Source: Nitrospira sp. (GTDB lineage: Bacteria > Nitrospirota > Nitrospiria > Nitrospirales > Nitrospiraceae). From it: a stretch of DNA of 64,000 nt. Below the pieces are notes generated by a model that saw only the letters and a program-made list of their open reading frames with translations, made no database searches and was not told the DNA's origin. The position numbers and the translations under genes are program-made. Where the stretch lies: NCBI GenBank assembly GCA_030692565.1, contig JAUYAO010000014.1:1-64000 (forward strand), given 5' to 3'. Positions 27,096 to 36,161 of the stretch are shown one piece after another; within the stretch, counting starts at the first letter, position 1; each line of letters opens with the position of its first letter.

Positions 27096-27878
27096 TTGCC
27101 GACTCGACCATCTAGGTACCGCCTCACGTGGTTGCTCCTACTCGGCGCTCTGCTGTGCATCCCGTACACCCTCACGGCCGCACCCTACTTTGAAGACGGT
27201 TTCCTGGGCCTGACCCAACGTGAACTTCACGAACGGCTGGGGATGCCGCAGGCGGTACGGGATAGGAAGTCGGCCCTTCGGGTCTTCAGCTATTACCCTA
27301 TCACCGACTGGCAAAAGTACTTCAGCAAACTGGTGTCGCCCGAAAATGGCGAAGACGTCTACACGTTCACCAGAAGCGGCATCGACGTCCGGTACTCCTT
27401 CGCCTACGCCGTCGACCCCAACGATTCGAGCGAGACTCGCCCCCTGTATGTCCGGCTTGTAGATATTGAATTCACACCGCCGGTTCCCATTGCGCAAGTC
27501 CCCTCGCTCGTTCCCGAGTTCAGCCCTTCCAACGATTCCCAGGCACCGGCCTTTCGATCGAACATCTGGGTCCTGCTTTTTAAGGGGCCCCCGTCAGACG
27601 CCGCGCGCTTTTTGATTAAAGAGAAAGGAAAGGAGCAACTGGACTGGACACTGACCTATCAGCTCTTTTCGCTGCAAGGCCTGCCTGATCGCTTGACCAC
27701 GAAGGCAACGATCGACCGCATGGAAATCAGCACGCAAAGCCTCCAATTGGTCAAACAGCGCCAGCGTCATACCCACGAGGCCATCGTGAACCCCTACTCG
27801 CCTGAATTTTCAGAACGGATGACTCCTTCGCCCGCTCCCCAACCCAAGAAGATTCCGGTGCCCCACTACGCTGAATAG
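27096..27878 (+). CDS. Hypothetical secreted protein
   Basis: The protein of about 260 residues begins at a TTG with GGAGG 6 bases upstream. It opens with a signal peptide: basic PTRPSRYR, a hydrophobic stretch [16 protein letters not shown], and cleavage near AAP. The next segment, [20 protein letters not shown], resembles the start of SmpA/BamE-type small lipoproteins, where a conserved turn precedes a glycine-rich loop. The remainder has no motif I can name and ends in a Pro/Lys-rich tail. It is probably periplasmic. Its divergent neighbour is metH, but no link is evident. Confidence 0.65.
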   Translation: MPTRPSRYRLTWLLLLGALLCIPYTLTAAPYFEDGFLGLTQRELHERLGMPQAVRDRKSALRVFSYYPITDWQKYFSKLVSPENGEDVYTFTRSGIDVRYSFAYAVDPNDSSETRPLYVRLVDIEFTPPVPIAQVPSLVPEFSPSNDSQAPAFRSNIWVLLFKGPPSDAARFLIKEKGKEQLDWTLTYQLFSLQGLPDRLTTKATIDRMEISTQSLQLVKQRQRHTHEAIVNPYSPEFSERMTPSPAPQPKKIPVPHYAE

Positions 27879-27915
27879 AACGCCTCATTAAGAGAGACTG
27901 GCAGGGCGTGTCCGC

Positions 27916-28551
27916 CTACGGCCCGACCTGTTTGAGACGATCTTGTTGAGCTTGTCCCACTGCCGTCACGCGTCCCTTCATACTCGTCATTGGACCATTG
28001 TCACTTACATAGAGCAGAACCGGTGTCGCCACGCCAAGCGTCACCAGTAGGCAGAGAGCCAGCAGACGCATCAATTGGCTCTTGCTAAAATACATCAGCA
28101 GCAAAAGCACAACCGCTGCCGCACCGGCATAGTTCACAATCTGCGATTGCGATGAGTTCATGTCTGATGATGGGGCCGTTGATGGTACCGAGACTGTTTT
28201 CGTGGAAGCAGAGGGAAATGCGATACCGAACCCCTGAAGGAGTTCCGTCACTTTCTGCTTCATTGCCGCAATCGGCGGCAATGCGATGGCCTTCACGGAA
28301 TCAAATGCTGACGGGGGACGCTCCTGGGGCGCCGCCTGCTCATGGGTCTTCACTTTGGCCCGGTACTTCTCCGGAATGTTTTCCATCGAATCGCTAAACC
28401 GGGGATTGCCTTGCTCGTCGATATAGGAATAAATCGTCGTCGCATGGGCCTGGAAGGGATACGGATCCATGCCAAGCAGCAATAATCCGGCCAGCATGAT
28501 CCATCCCAACCTCGGCCGAATTGATCCGGTCCGATACGCAAATCGTTTCAT
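27916..28551 (-). CDS. DUF4124 domain protein with membrane helices
   Basis: The protein of about 211 residues has a signal sequence (basic N-terminus, hydrophobic WIMLAGLLLLGM) and then a DUF4124 domain (about 38-70, IYSYIDEQGNPRFSDSMENI), a small beta hairpin common in envelope proteins. Two membrane helices follow near 138-155 and 160-182 (AGAAAVVLLLLMYFS and LLALCLLVTLGVATPVLLYV). The start at 28551 is chosen because GAGGT lies 5 bases ahead. The upstream ATG at 28563 is less well supported. Function is unknown. It lies convergent to the 27096 gene and divergent from the 28710 gene. Confidence 0.7.
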   Translation of the reverse strand: MKRFAYRTGSIRPRLGWIMLAGLLLLGMDPYPFQAHATTIYSYIDEQGNPRFSDSMENIPEKYRAKVKTHEQAAPQERPPSAFDSVKAIALPPIAAMKQKVTELLQGFGIAFPSASTKTVSVPSTAPSSDMNSSQSQIVNYAGAAAVVLLLLMYFSKSQLMRLLALCLLVTLGVATPVLLYVSDNGPMTSMKGRVTAVGQAQQDRLKQVGP

Positions 28552-28709
28552 CGTTGACCTCATCCATGCTCAAGGGGTCGCACCACGACCGTCGTGTCCT
28601 TGGCCAGGGCTACCCTGCTAAATTATCCTGAGTTCATGCCCTCTTAGCTTGACTCGCCCTACCCCCCTTAGTTAGCATGCGCCAGCTCATTCAGGAAGCA
28701 ATTACGACT

Positions 28710-29153
28710 ATGGAACAGACGCCTTCTGCCTCCGAACAGGTCCCCGTCCACCAGGACGAGCCATCGTTTATTCGACGCCCCCTCGTCCGTAAAATCATCT
28801 ATGCAGGGCTGGCTCTCTCGTTCCTGATGATGGTCGTGGTCCCTCTTGCCGTTCAGCTGAGAGATCCTGATTTTCAGAAACATATTGAGCAGCGCCGAGT
28901 GATGGCCGGCATGTCGAAAGACCAGGTCCTCAAAGCCTGGGGAGGGCCGCAGACGATTAATACGTCCTTCACGAAGGACGGACTACGTCGCGAGGAATGG
29001 ATTTTCGAAGATTGGATCAGTGCGGCCGAGGTGAAGCACCGGTATCTCTACTTCGAAGAAGGCCTGCTGATCGGCGGGTGGTATGAAGGATCCGGGGAAC
29101 GTAAACCCGTCGACCTCCCGGCCGACTCTCCCCATCCAAAAATTCCGCGATGA
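28710..29153 (+). CDS. Membrane-anchored SmpA/BamE-like hypothetical protein
   Basis: The 147-residue protein has a short cytoplasmic N-terminus, one membrane helix (IIYAGLALSFLMMVVVPLAV, about 27-46) and a periplasmic part. That part begins HIEQRRVMAGMSKDQVLKAW and continues GGPQTINTSF and REEWIFED. The GMSKDQVLKAWGGPQ pattern is the hallmark of the BamE/SmpA_OmlA fold (GMTxxxVxxxxGxP). It lacks a lipobox. A role in the outer membrane is possible but not shown. An in-frame ATG 11 codons upstream (28677) is an alternative start with no clear ribosome binding site. Confidence 0.65.
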   Translation: MEQTPSASEQVPVHQDEPSFIRRPLVRKIIYAGLALSFLMMVVVPLAVQLRDPDFQKHIEQRRVMAGMSKDQVLKAWGGPQTINTSFTKDGLRREEWIFEDWISAAEVKHRYLYFEEGLLIGGWYEGSGERKPVDLPADSPHPKIPR

Positions 29154-29188
29154 CCGAGGCGTGAGAGCGAGTGGTCACATGCGATCCG

Positions 29189-29425
29189 CTACGGCGATGG
29201 TGCAACTTCTCGAATCGACAGACGCAAGCGGCTGATCAGCGCGGTTGCCCGCTCCCATTCGGATTCGTCCACCATCACCTGGCAACACAACTCGAAGACA
29301 CCAGGATACAGACTGCTCACGTGTTCATCCTGAAATAAGCATGCAATGCCGTTGGCCTCGCACAGGCTTTTGATGATCCCAAGCTCCCCGATATCCTGAG
29401 CCGTAGTCAAATACCGCATTCGCAT
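29189..29425 (-). CDS. DUF2007 family small protein
   Basis: The 78-residue protein matches the DUF2007 pattern. Residues RMRYLTTAQDIGELGIIKSL open a ferredoxin-like beta-alpha fold, then CEANGIACLFQDEHV, and a final strand LCCQVMVDESEWERA leads into a helix. Members are called putative signal-transducing proteins (GlnB-like fold) but have no proven role. It converges with the BamE-like gene. Confidence 0.75.
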   Translation of the reverse strand: MRMRYLTTAQDIGELGIIKSLCEANGIACLFQDEHVSSLYPGVFELCCQVMVDESEWERATALISRLRLSIREVAPSP

Positions 29426-29517
29426 GAGGAAATTACCGCTCCTTACCCTAAGGATCGAGGAGAAAACCTTGCGGGCATTTGCACTTTTTGCAGAGCCGCT
29501 TTACACTCAGACATCAG

Positions 29518-29799
29518 TTAGGGCGTTTCTCTGATTTGCACGCGACGCTCTCGGCCACCGCCGGAAACCGTCAGGACTCGTTTCCACTCACGAATCTGAT
29601 AGATTGCCCAAGCATTTGGCTGGCCTTTATAAAATGCTGTGGCGTCTTCACCCGTGGCGTTGAGGAAGATGGGTTCTGTAAACCCTTCTTCGAGCACATA
29701 GTCCAGCAGGCAATCCGTGGAAAAGCCGGGCCCCTGCAAGGCGATATCGGCCAGTAGGGTCAGGATCTCGTCGGGGTTTTGAATAGTAATTGGATTCAT
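29518..29799 (-). CDS. Hypothetical protein
   Basis: This protein of about 93 residues starts MNPITIQNPDEIL, with AGAGGACAG upstream of the ATG. It is acidic in the first half and ends with a basic WKRVLTVSGGGRERRV stretch. The frame remains open for 33 codons upstream, but that part overlaps the divergent gene start. No domain is recognised. It is encoded divergently from the PqqC-like gene. Confidence 0.5.
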   Translation of the reverse strand: MNPITIQNPDEILTLLADIALQGPGFSTDCLLDYVLEEGFTEPIFLNATGEDATAFYKGQPNAWAIYQIREWKRVLTVSGGGRERRVQIRETP

Positions 29800-29858
29800 C
29801 GCTGTCCTCTCAGAATCTGAGGATTCTAACGAGACGGCCTTCAAGAAGGCAAGATACG

Positions 29859-30608
29859 ATGGCATCACGACTGACACAAGCCCGCTTTCTCGACGCATTG
29901 CTCAAAGTCATGGACGGCAAACACCATTGGGCATGGGATCACTTCGCCACCGGACGATTGACCAAAGACCAGCTCAAGGTTCACTTTCAGCAGGAATACT
30001 TTGTGTACGTCCGCGATTTCCCCGTCTTCCTCTCCCGAATTCATGGCCACAACCCACCACCATCCGTTCGGCGCATGCTGGCGGAAAATATCTATGAAGA
30101 AGACACCGGGGGGCTCTCACTCGGTAAATCTCATCCAGAACTCTTCCTCACGATGATGGACGGGCTAGGATTCTCCGCAAAAGATTTCGAACAGATCCGC
30201 CCCTTGCCCGCCAGCCGAGCCTATCGCGCCTGGTTAGACCGGGTCTCTAAACAGCCCACCTGGGTCCTGGGCGCCGCCGCCCTTACCATTTTTGTGGAAG
30301 GCAGCGTCAAAGACCGGAAAGAACTGCGGGAGCCCTCCAAGCCGAAGACGGCGGAGGAGATCGAGACGACCATAAAAAACCATCCCCTTGTCCGCTATCA
30401 TGGCAACTCTCCGGATTGCATGGATCTCATTCGGGCTCATCAGCTCGTTGAATCCGGTCATCGGCACGATGCCTACGACATGGTTACTCAAAACGCTCCA
30501 TCTGCGACAACGCAACAGGCCATTCTCAGCACAGTGAAGCGCAGTCTGCGACTATGGCTCACCTATCGTGATGCAGTCTCCAAAGCCTGCGGCCTCAAAA
30601 AGCCCTAA
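29859..30608 (+). CDS. CADD/PqqC-like iron-dependent oxygenase-fold protein
   Basis: The protein of about 249 residues has the heme-oxygenase-like helical bundle of the PqqC/TenA/CADD family. Putative metal ligands appear in the expected places: Glu and His in ENIYEEDTGGLSLGKSHPEL (about 70-89), Glu in IFVEGSVKDR, and a late His/Glu/His/Asp pattern in HQLVESGHRHDAYD. Tyr residues in HFQQEYFVYVRDFPVF match the tyrosine-rich region of CADD. CADD-type enzymes make para-aminobenzoate from a tyrosine side chain in Chlamydia and Nitrosomonas, so folate synthesis is one possible role. PqqC activity is less likely without other pqq genes. ATG 29859 follows AAGAAGG. It forms a pair with the next gene. 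Confidence 0.72.
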   Translation: MASRLTQARFLDALLKVMDGKHHWAWDHFATGRLTKDQLKVHFQQEYFVYVRDFPVFLSRIHGHNPPPSVRRMLAENIYEEDTGGLSLGKSHPELFLTMMDGLGFSAKDFEQIRPLPASRAYRAWLDRVSKQPTWVLGAAALTIFVEGSVKDRKELREPSKPKTAEEIETTIKNHPLVRYHGNSPDCMDLIRAHQLVESGHRHDAYDMVTQNAPSATTQQAILSTVKRSLRLWLTYRDAVSKACGLKKP

Positions 30609-30619
30609 CGCCGGTAGGA

Positions 30620-31492
30620 ATGAGAGGCCTTCTCCATACTCTCCTTATCCTATGTTCGATACTGCCCGCTTTGGGCGCCGACGCTCCCCCTGAGATGGCA
30701 CTGATCCCCTCCGGGGAATATCGTATGGGCACCGCGGAGGGTAGCGACGGCCTCACCGACGAACATCCCGAGCGGCTGGTCTTCCTCCACGCATTCCTCC
30801 TTGACCGGTTCGAAGTGACCAATGAGGACTATGCCGCTTTTGTCCAATCGACCGGTCACCGCCCGCCGGCAAACAATAATCCGGCGTCGACGATCTGGGA
30901 CGGCGCTACCTATCTACACGCCATCGCCAAACACCCCGTAGTGAATGTGAGCTGGGACGATGCCGTGGCCTATTGCCAATGGTCTGGCAAGCGCTTGCCC
31001 ACCGAAGCCGAATGGGAAAAGGCCGCGCGAGGAACCGACGGACGCCGCTATCCCTGGGGCAACGACTGGAGTTGGACGAAAGCGAATAGCGCCAGCTATT
31101 GGGCCGGACAAACCATTGAGTTTCAAAGCGGCGCCGATTGGGAGGCGTTCTGGATCAAAGGCGATGGCGCACGGCTGGTTAAAGAGAACGGTATCAAGGG
31201 AGAAGTTTTGACCCTGCCCGTGGGAAGCTTCCCTGACGGAGCCAGCCCGTACGGTATCCACGACCTCGCCGGCAACGCCGCCGAATGGGTGCACGATTGG
31301 TATGATCCGAACTACTACCGGTCGGCTCCACTCAGTGACCCAAGCGGACCCGAGCGGGGTGCCATTAAGTCCATGCGAGGCGGATCCTGGTTGAAACCGG
31401 CGATCAGCTTACGGACCAGCGATCGCGACTGGGGAATCATGGACAGCCGCCCGAGCGGCACAGGGTTTCGATGCGCCAAAGATAGTTTCTGA
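30620..31492 (+). CDS. Secreted formylglycine-generating-enzyme-fold (FGE-sulfatase) protein
   Basis: The 290-residue protein has a signal peptide (MRGLLHTLLILCSILPALGAD) and then a full FGE-sulfatase domain (about 24-288). Landmarks are MALIPSGEYRMGT, LDRFEVTNEDYAAFV, HPVVNVSWDDAVAYCQW, RLPTEAEWEKAARG, YPWGN, GIHDLAGNAAEWVHDW, RGGSWL and GFRCAKD. The two copper-binding cysteines of true formylglycine-generating enzymes are not seen, so it is probably a relative with another role in the periplasm. It begins 11 bases after the PqqC-like gene, so the two are likely one operon. Confidence 0.88.
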   Translation: MRGLLHTLLILCSILPALGADAPPEMALIPSGEYRMGTAEGSDGLTDEHPERLVFLHAFLLDRFEVTNEDYAAFVQSTGHRPPANNNPASTIWDGATYLHAIAKHPVVNVSWDDAVAYCQWSGKRLPTEAEWEKAARGTDGRRYPWGNDWSWTKANSASYWAGQTIEFQSGADWEAFWIKGDGARLVKENGIKGEVLTLPVGSFPDGASPYGIHDLAGNAAEWVHDWYDPNYYRSAPLSDPSGPERGAIKSMRGGSWLKPAISLRTSDRDWGIMDSRPSGTGFRCAKDSF

Positions 31493-31512
31493 CGACGGCT
31501 TCTCCATCGAGG

Positions 31513-32031
31513 CTAAGCCGCTTGTGACCTCACGTTCACGCCCTGCGAGAGTGTGCTGAAAAACTGACTCAATTGGGCTGCAGGCTCCGGCTCCATCCGT
31601 TCAAGTTTCACCCCGCACTCCCCCCCCTCTACCCAACGCACAACCGCACGGGCAATCGGTAGTGACGAGGCCGCACCGGGCAACGTGATGTCAAGGCTCA
31701 GCATCGTTCCTGGGACCAATGCTTCCTGTCCTTTGAGACGCCATCCCTCTCTTGTCATATCCACCACAACGCCCTCTCTGATCTGCCCATTGATGCAATA
31801 CCGAACAGGACAACGAATCTCGTACCGATAGCGTCTCCGCACATAGTGGAAATAGGCTGGCGTCGTTTCACTCACATAGTCTGTTTTCCATCTTTTTGTC
31901 GAGGCTCTACGGGATCGACTACCACCAGTCCACATCAGAGCGCGATGCCAATCCAGATCAGCGACCCGTGCAAGGGCATAGGCCGCAATCGTCGCCACCC
32001 CCAAAATGCCAAGCAACTCAAGAATACTCAT
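31513..32031 (-). CDS. Membrane-anchored PilZ domain protein
   Basis: The protein of about 172 residues has an N-terminal membrane helix (ILELLGILGVATIAAYALA) and a cytoplasmic PilZ domain from about residue 65. The c-di-GMP-binding signature is recognisable as RRYRYE (RxxxR) followed about 20 residues later by DMTREG, equivalent to (D/N)xSxxG with Thr in place of Ser. It may therefore bind c-di-GMP. The start at 32031 is preferred because GGAGG lies 7 bases before it; the frame is open to 32055. It converges with the FGE-fold gene. Confidence 0.82.
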   Translation of the reverse strand: MSILELLGILGVATIAAYALARVADLDWHRALMWTGGSRSRRASTKRWKTDYVSETTPAYFHYVRRRYRYEIRCPVRYCINGQIREGVVVDMTREGWRLKGQEALVPGTMLSLDITLPGAASSLPIARAVVRWVEGGECGVKLERMEPEPAAQLSQFFSTLSQGVNVRSQAA

Positions 32032-32257
32032 TCTCCAGCCTCCCATAGCAGACACGAGCCAGATAAAATCGTGCTGATAGAGAGAACTGTACCCTGGAAA
32101 GCTAGCTTTGGTTAGAGTGCAGAATGGTTAGTTCGAAAGGGGGGACTAATAGGAGACGACACGTACCAACGCCAACCAATACAACTGCTGGCTGGTAGTG
32201 CTAATCCCTCAGGGACAACGACAACCGCCCATGGCAAGCATCTCCCGGCCACGGCCA

Positions 32258-33595
32258 CTAGACGAACAGCCCGACGGGCGTATGGACATGGCCGGGCAGG
32301 ACAGCGCCGAGCTCCGAGGTGCTGGCGCCAAAATGCTTGACCAGCACATCAGCAAACACGTCCCTGAATTCCACCGTCGGTCTGATGTACCGCCCTTCAT
32401 CGAGATTGGCCTCCGTTAATGAACTGGGCCAGCCTGCAGCGCCTTTGTACACCCCACCCTTCACCGATCCCCCAACCAGAAACCATGCCGAAGCCTTGCC
32501 ATGGTCCGTCCCCCCGCTCGCATTTTGTCTCACGGTCCGACCGAATTCAGTACAGGTCAGCACCACCACATTATTCATTAACGGCCCCAGATCATCGACA
32601 AAGGCACGGATGCCTCCGGAAAAGTCCGCGAGTCGCCCGGCTTGACGATTGGCTGCCGCGCCACCTGCCCCCTGATCGTCATGCGTATCCCACCCGCCAA
32701 TATCCACGGTGGCCACCTCAAGCCCGAGGCCCGAACGAATAATATGAGCCAGATCCCGCATTTCCCGTCCGAACGTCGTATTGGGATACGTGGCACCGTT
32801 TTGCGGAGCAGCGGCGCCAATTCCCTCGATCGCAGCGACTCGATTCATGAGTTCAGGCCCCAGTGCGTGCACCGCGGATCGAGCTGGGTTCGTCGTGCTC
32901 GACGCCGGATCTTGGGCGTACATTGCGCGTAGATTCGCCTCCAACGCGGCCTTGGATGACCCAAGTCGGGCGAAGCTGAACGAGGACACATCGGTCAGCG
33001 AAGGAACCAGCACGGTTCCACGCAGAGACTTGGCGACATCGTCGCCGATCGCAGCGGCTCGAATGGTGGACGCCCCTGCGGCCGGCACGGCAGCCAGATA
33101 ACGATTCAACCATCCGTCTCGCTGATCCGGGAAACCATGCTCGATGGTGTCCTGGTCCGTAAAATGCGACTGCGTACTTCCAGCAAATCCCGCCGCCGGC
33201 AGAATCGCCAAACGATTGCTGGTGTAGAGTCCGTGTAAAGGAAGAATGGAGGGATGCATCGCAAAGCCAGTCCCCGCTAGGTCAAGTCCGGACCCATCGC
33301 CGGATCCCGGCGGCAAGATACCGATGCCGCCATTGGTTGATCGGGGACGCATCACATAGTACTGGGGATCCGAATAGGGCACGATGGTATTCAGACCGTC
33401 GTTACCGCCGCGTTGAAAGACGACCACCAGCGTCTTGCCCGCATTGCTCGCCGCATGCGCCCGGCTCTGAAAGAGCATTTCCAACGGAAACATGTTGGCG
33501 GCCAACGCGGTAGCGGCCAAACCCATGGCCCTTTTCAACACAGTCCGACGTGATACCTGTTGGAACGCCGATGAGCAGCAATGACCGTGATCCAT
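32258..33595 (-). CDS. DUF1501 protein exported by Tat
   Basis: The 445-residue protein begins with a twin-arginine signal: SRRTVLKRAMGLAATALA around residues 15-32, cleavage near SRAHAAS. The mature part is DUF1501, a sulfatase/phosphatase-like fold, with FQRGGNDGLNTIVPY (about 60-74), GGWDTHDDQG and TEFGRTVRQNASGGTDHG near the C-terminus; these His/Asp residues suggest a metal site. Such genes are almost always paired with DUF1800. Here the DUF1800 gene ends 26 bases upstream on the same strand, so they should be one operon. The cellular role of the pair is not established. Confidence 0.9.
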   Translation of the reverse strand: MDHGHCCSSAFQQVSRRTVLKRAMGLAATALAANMFPLEMLFQSRAHAASNAGKTLVVVFQRGGNDGLNTIVPYSDPQYYVMRPRSTNGGIGILPPGSGDGSGLDLAGTGFAMHPSILPLHGLYTSNRLAILPAAGFAGSTQSHFTDQDTIEHGFPDQRDGWLNRYLAAVPAAGASTIRAAAIGDDVAKSLRGTVLVPSLTDVSSFSFARLGSSKAALEANLRAMYAQDPASSTTNPARSAVHALGPELMNRVAAIEGIGAAAPQNGATYPNTTFGREMRDLAHIIRSGLGLEVATVDIGGWDTHDDQGAGGAAANRQAGRLADFSGGIRAFVDDLGPLMNNVVVLTCTEFGRTVRQNASGGTDHGKASAWFLVGGSVKGGVYKGAAGWPSSLTEANLDEGRYIRPTVEFRDVFADVLVKHFGASTSELGAVLPGHVHTPVGLFV

Positions 33596-33621
33596 GATTG
33601 TACCTCTCGATGATCGTCCAA

Positions 33622-35829
33622 CTATTGATAGAGATAGCGCGGATTCGTAAGGATGCTCGCCAGCGTTCGATCCAGCGCCGCCTCTGTGCTGGAATTGTCC
33701 AAATTAAACGTTCCGCCACCGCTTCGCAGTGTGGTCAGATAGATCTGATACTCCGTCGCCGTGGCCACCCGATCCGTCGTAAGATTCAGGAGAAAACCTA
33801 AGACCTCCGCCTCGGTCCTCAAACCAAGATTCTTCAGCCACAGACGTGTCTGTCCCCCGCTCGTATCCGATCCGAATCGGATGGTCGAGCCATACCCGGG
33901 GATGGTGGCTTCGTAAGCCATGGCCGTCTCATGAAACAAGACGTACGTGTTCAACCAATGCTCGGATTTTTCTTTATATCCAGTCGGTGGAGGCATTTCG
34001 AACAACCCCTGCCCGGTCGCCGTCAACCGCCGACGGATAGGCTCATGCGATGACCACACTCCAAGATTGCGATAGAGCCCGACGACGTACTCCAAAGGCG
34101 TCTTCACGAGACTTCGATAGTTGGCCACATTATTGAAGTCCGCCGACGTGACGATGGCGATCAGCACTTTGCGTATATCGCCTCCTGAATCGCTAAAGAC
34201 CGACGCCACTTCGGTGATCAGCGCTGAAGACGGTGTTTCACTGACGAAATATTCGCAAAGCTTCTCCGCCAAATGCCGCGCGGTTGATGGATGGCTGGCC
34301 GCAATCTGCAACACTCGCTCCCCTTCGGTCGGTCCACTCCCATCAAACGCCACCGACTGCCCCAGCACCGTTTTAGTTCCCGGACTGTGCCGACTGGAAA
34401 TAAATCTGAAGCCAGGCGCCGAGCCTTCCGGCACCGTCCAACCGGTAAACGCTTTGGCGACCTCATCGATATCCGTCTGCGTATATCCCGCTGGATGGCC
34501 CTGCTCATCCACTCCAAGAGTGTGAAGTTCCAAGACCTCGCGCGCATAATTCTCATTCGGATTCTCTTTCTTGTTCACATCAGTATTCAGGTACACCATC
34601 ATAGCCGGACTCTTGCCGCTGGTAATCAACAAGTCCACAAACCTGCCATAGGCTCGAGCCCGGAAGGCTTCATTCTCATAGACTTCGTATTGGCCCAGGA
34701 AATGCGACCGATAGTCGGTATTGAAATGGTTGTCCCAGAAATAGACCATCTTTTCGAGCAACTGACGCCGGCTATAGAGCTTCCTGATGAGATCATGGTC
34801 CTGCACTTGCTGAAGCTGCGGCTTCAATACAGTCGGCTCAGGATCGTCTTTCTTCCAAGTACCCTGCGCAGCCGTCAAACGAAAGTCTGTATCGGTATCC
34901 ACGATTGGAATCGCGGCAGGTAATGGGGAAGTTGAATGGAGATTCGTCGGCCAGGGCTGTCTCGGATCGAGGCCCAGCTGTTCCTTCATATAGCCAGTAG
35001 CCCATTCTCTAGCCTGGGCCGCTGTCATATGAGACACCATATTGAGTTGATTGGGAGTGCCTCCAAAGGTTAGACGATTCAAGACGTGATAGCCGAACCA
35101 GTTTGCCGGCGCTGCCGGAAGCCCCGAGGTAGGAGGGTCGAGCGGAGGGGCCGGCGTTGCGATCGTCTCAGGAGGAAGCGGGCTGGAGATCACGCGCGTG
35201 AGTCCTGGAATTCCGGCGGACAATCGCTGAATGCTCTTAGTGGATGGCCTCGACGCCCCCCCAACAACCGAACTGGCCAATGCGCTGGATGCAGGTGCAG
35301 CCGCTGCCATCGCAGGGCCGGCACTCGGTGCGGCGGCAGCCATGGCCGTAATCCCACTCATCATCGTAGACAGACCGGCCCCGGCCATCGCCGGCGCTCC
35401 GGATGGAAGGGAACTCCCTGGTTTCATCCCACTCGTACTCTCTTCCATCTTCGCTTGTGCCTGCGCCCTTGGTTCTATCGCCGATAATCGCTGAGACTCA
35501 GCAGCCGGTGTCTTGATGGTCGCCTTGGCTTTCTTCTTCCTGGAAGGCTTCTGGACAGGTTCTGAAACCGGGGAAGTCGTTGCCCCCTCCTTCCCCCCCG
35601 ACAGGCCAGAATCAGCCGGCCGAACAGGTTTGAGAAGCGAGTGTCGCGGTGCAGAAGCAGAATCTGAAACCGGATGCACTCCCCCCTCATGCGCGTAGAG
35701 AGAAAAGCTCCCTCCACCTAAGGACCATAGTGAGAGGGCCACGATAATGGAGATTCGACTGGGTCGCCGCCACATCGATTCGGCAATGCTTGACAACATA
35801 CTGTTTTGCTCATCCTTGACTGACGCCAT
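33622..35829 (-). CDS. DUF1800 protein with long Pro/Ala-rich stalk
   Basis: The 735-residue protein has an N-terminal hydrophobic segment (IIVALSLWSLGGGSFSLYA, about 28-46) acting as signal or anchor. A low-complexity region rich in Ala, Pro, Ser and Lys (about 50-235) follows, then the DUF1800 domain (about 240-735). DUF1800 landmarks are HVLNRLTFGGTPNQLN, VYFWDNHFNTD, NENYAREVLELHTLGVD and EKLCEYFVSETP. The stalk probably holds the domain away from the membrane. AAGGAGGT lies 6 bases before the ATG. It is co-directional with, and 26 bases upstream of, DUF1501. Confidence 0.9.
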   Translation of the reverse strand: MASVKDEQNSMLSSIAESMWRRPSRISIIVALSLWSLGGGSFSLYAHEGGVHPVSDSASAPRHSLLKPVRPADSGLSGGKEGATTSPVSEPVQKPSRKKKAKATIKTPAAESQRLSAIEPRAQAQAKMEESTSGMKPGSSLPSGAPAMAGAGLSTMMSGITAMAAAAPSAGPAMAAAAPASSALASSVVGGASRPSTKSIQRLSAGIPGLTRVISSPLPPETIATPAPPLDPPTSGLPAAPANWFGYHVLNRLTFGGTPNQLNMVSHMTAAQAREWATGYMKEQLGLDPRQPWPTNLHSTSPLPAAIPIVDTDTDFRLTAAQGTWKKDDPEPTVLKPQLQQVQDHDLIRKLYSRRQLLEKMVYFWDNHFNTDYRSHFLGQYEVYENEAFRARAYGRFVDLLITSGKSPAMMVYLNTDVNKKENPNENYAREVLELHTLGVDEQGHPAGYTQTDIDEVAKAFTGWTVPEGSAPGFRFISSRHSPGTKTVLGQSVAFDGSGPTEGERVLQIAASHPSTARHLAEKLCEYFVSETPSSALITEVASVFSDSGGDIRKVLIAIVTSADFNNVANYRSLVKTPLEYVVGLYRNLGVWSSHEPIRRRLTATGQGLFEMPPPTGYKEKSEHWLNTYVLFHETAMAYEATIPGYGSTIRFGSDTSGGQTRLWLKNLGLRTEAEVLGFLLNLTTDRVATATEYQIYLTTLRSGGGTFNLDNSSTEAALDRTLASILTNPRYLYQ

Positions 35830-36161
35830 AACTGACCTCCTTCAGGAAACCGAGGTCTCATCCTGTGGTGCGTTGGTTGAGCAAGACCAATACCCTGCAT
35901 CTCGTTCTTCGATGCTCGCCTGGCATTCCTATATGAATCGAGGTGTTATCCTGCCGAATCAGACCCCACTGAGGAGCATTCCCTACAGCTGATGTATGGG
36001 AAGCGCCTTCGGATCACGTCCACAATGTGACGCACCCTGGCTGGCTCTTCATACAATGAACAGTTGAACCTATGCCTGATCTACTACGTACTAGTGACTA
36101 CGCCTGGCGGGCAGATGCATTCGATGGGACGAGGGAAGGATGAGGAAAGAATCGCCTGCAA
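35830..36161. other. 332-base intergenic region, nothing recognisable
   Basis: The stretch lies upstream of the DUF1800 gene and downstream of the 36162 gene, both on the minus strand. It should contain the promoter of the DUF1800/DUF1501 pair. I see no RNA gene, repeat or reading frame of note apart from a TACGTACTAGT-like self-complementary stretch near 36084. Confidence 0.4.
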
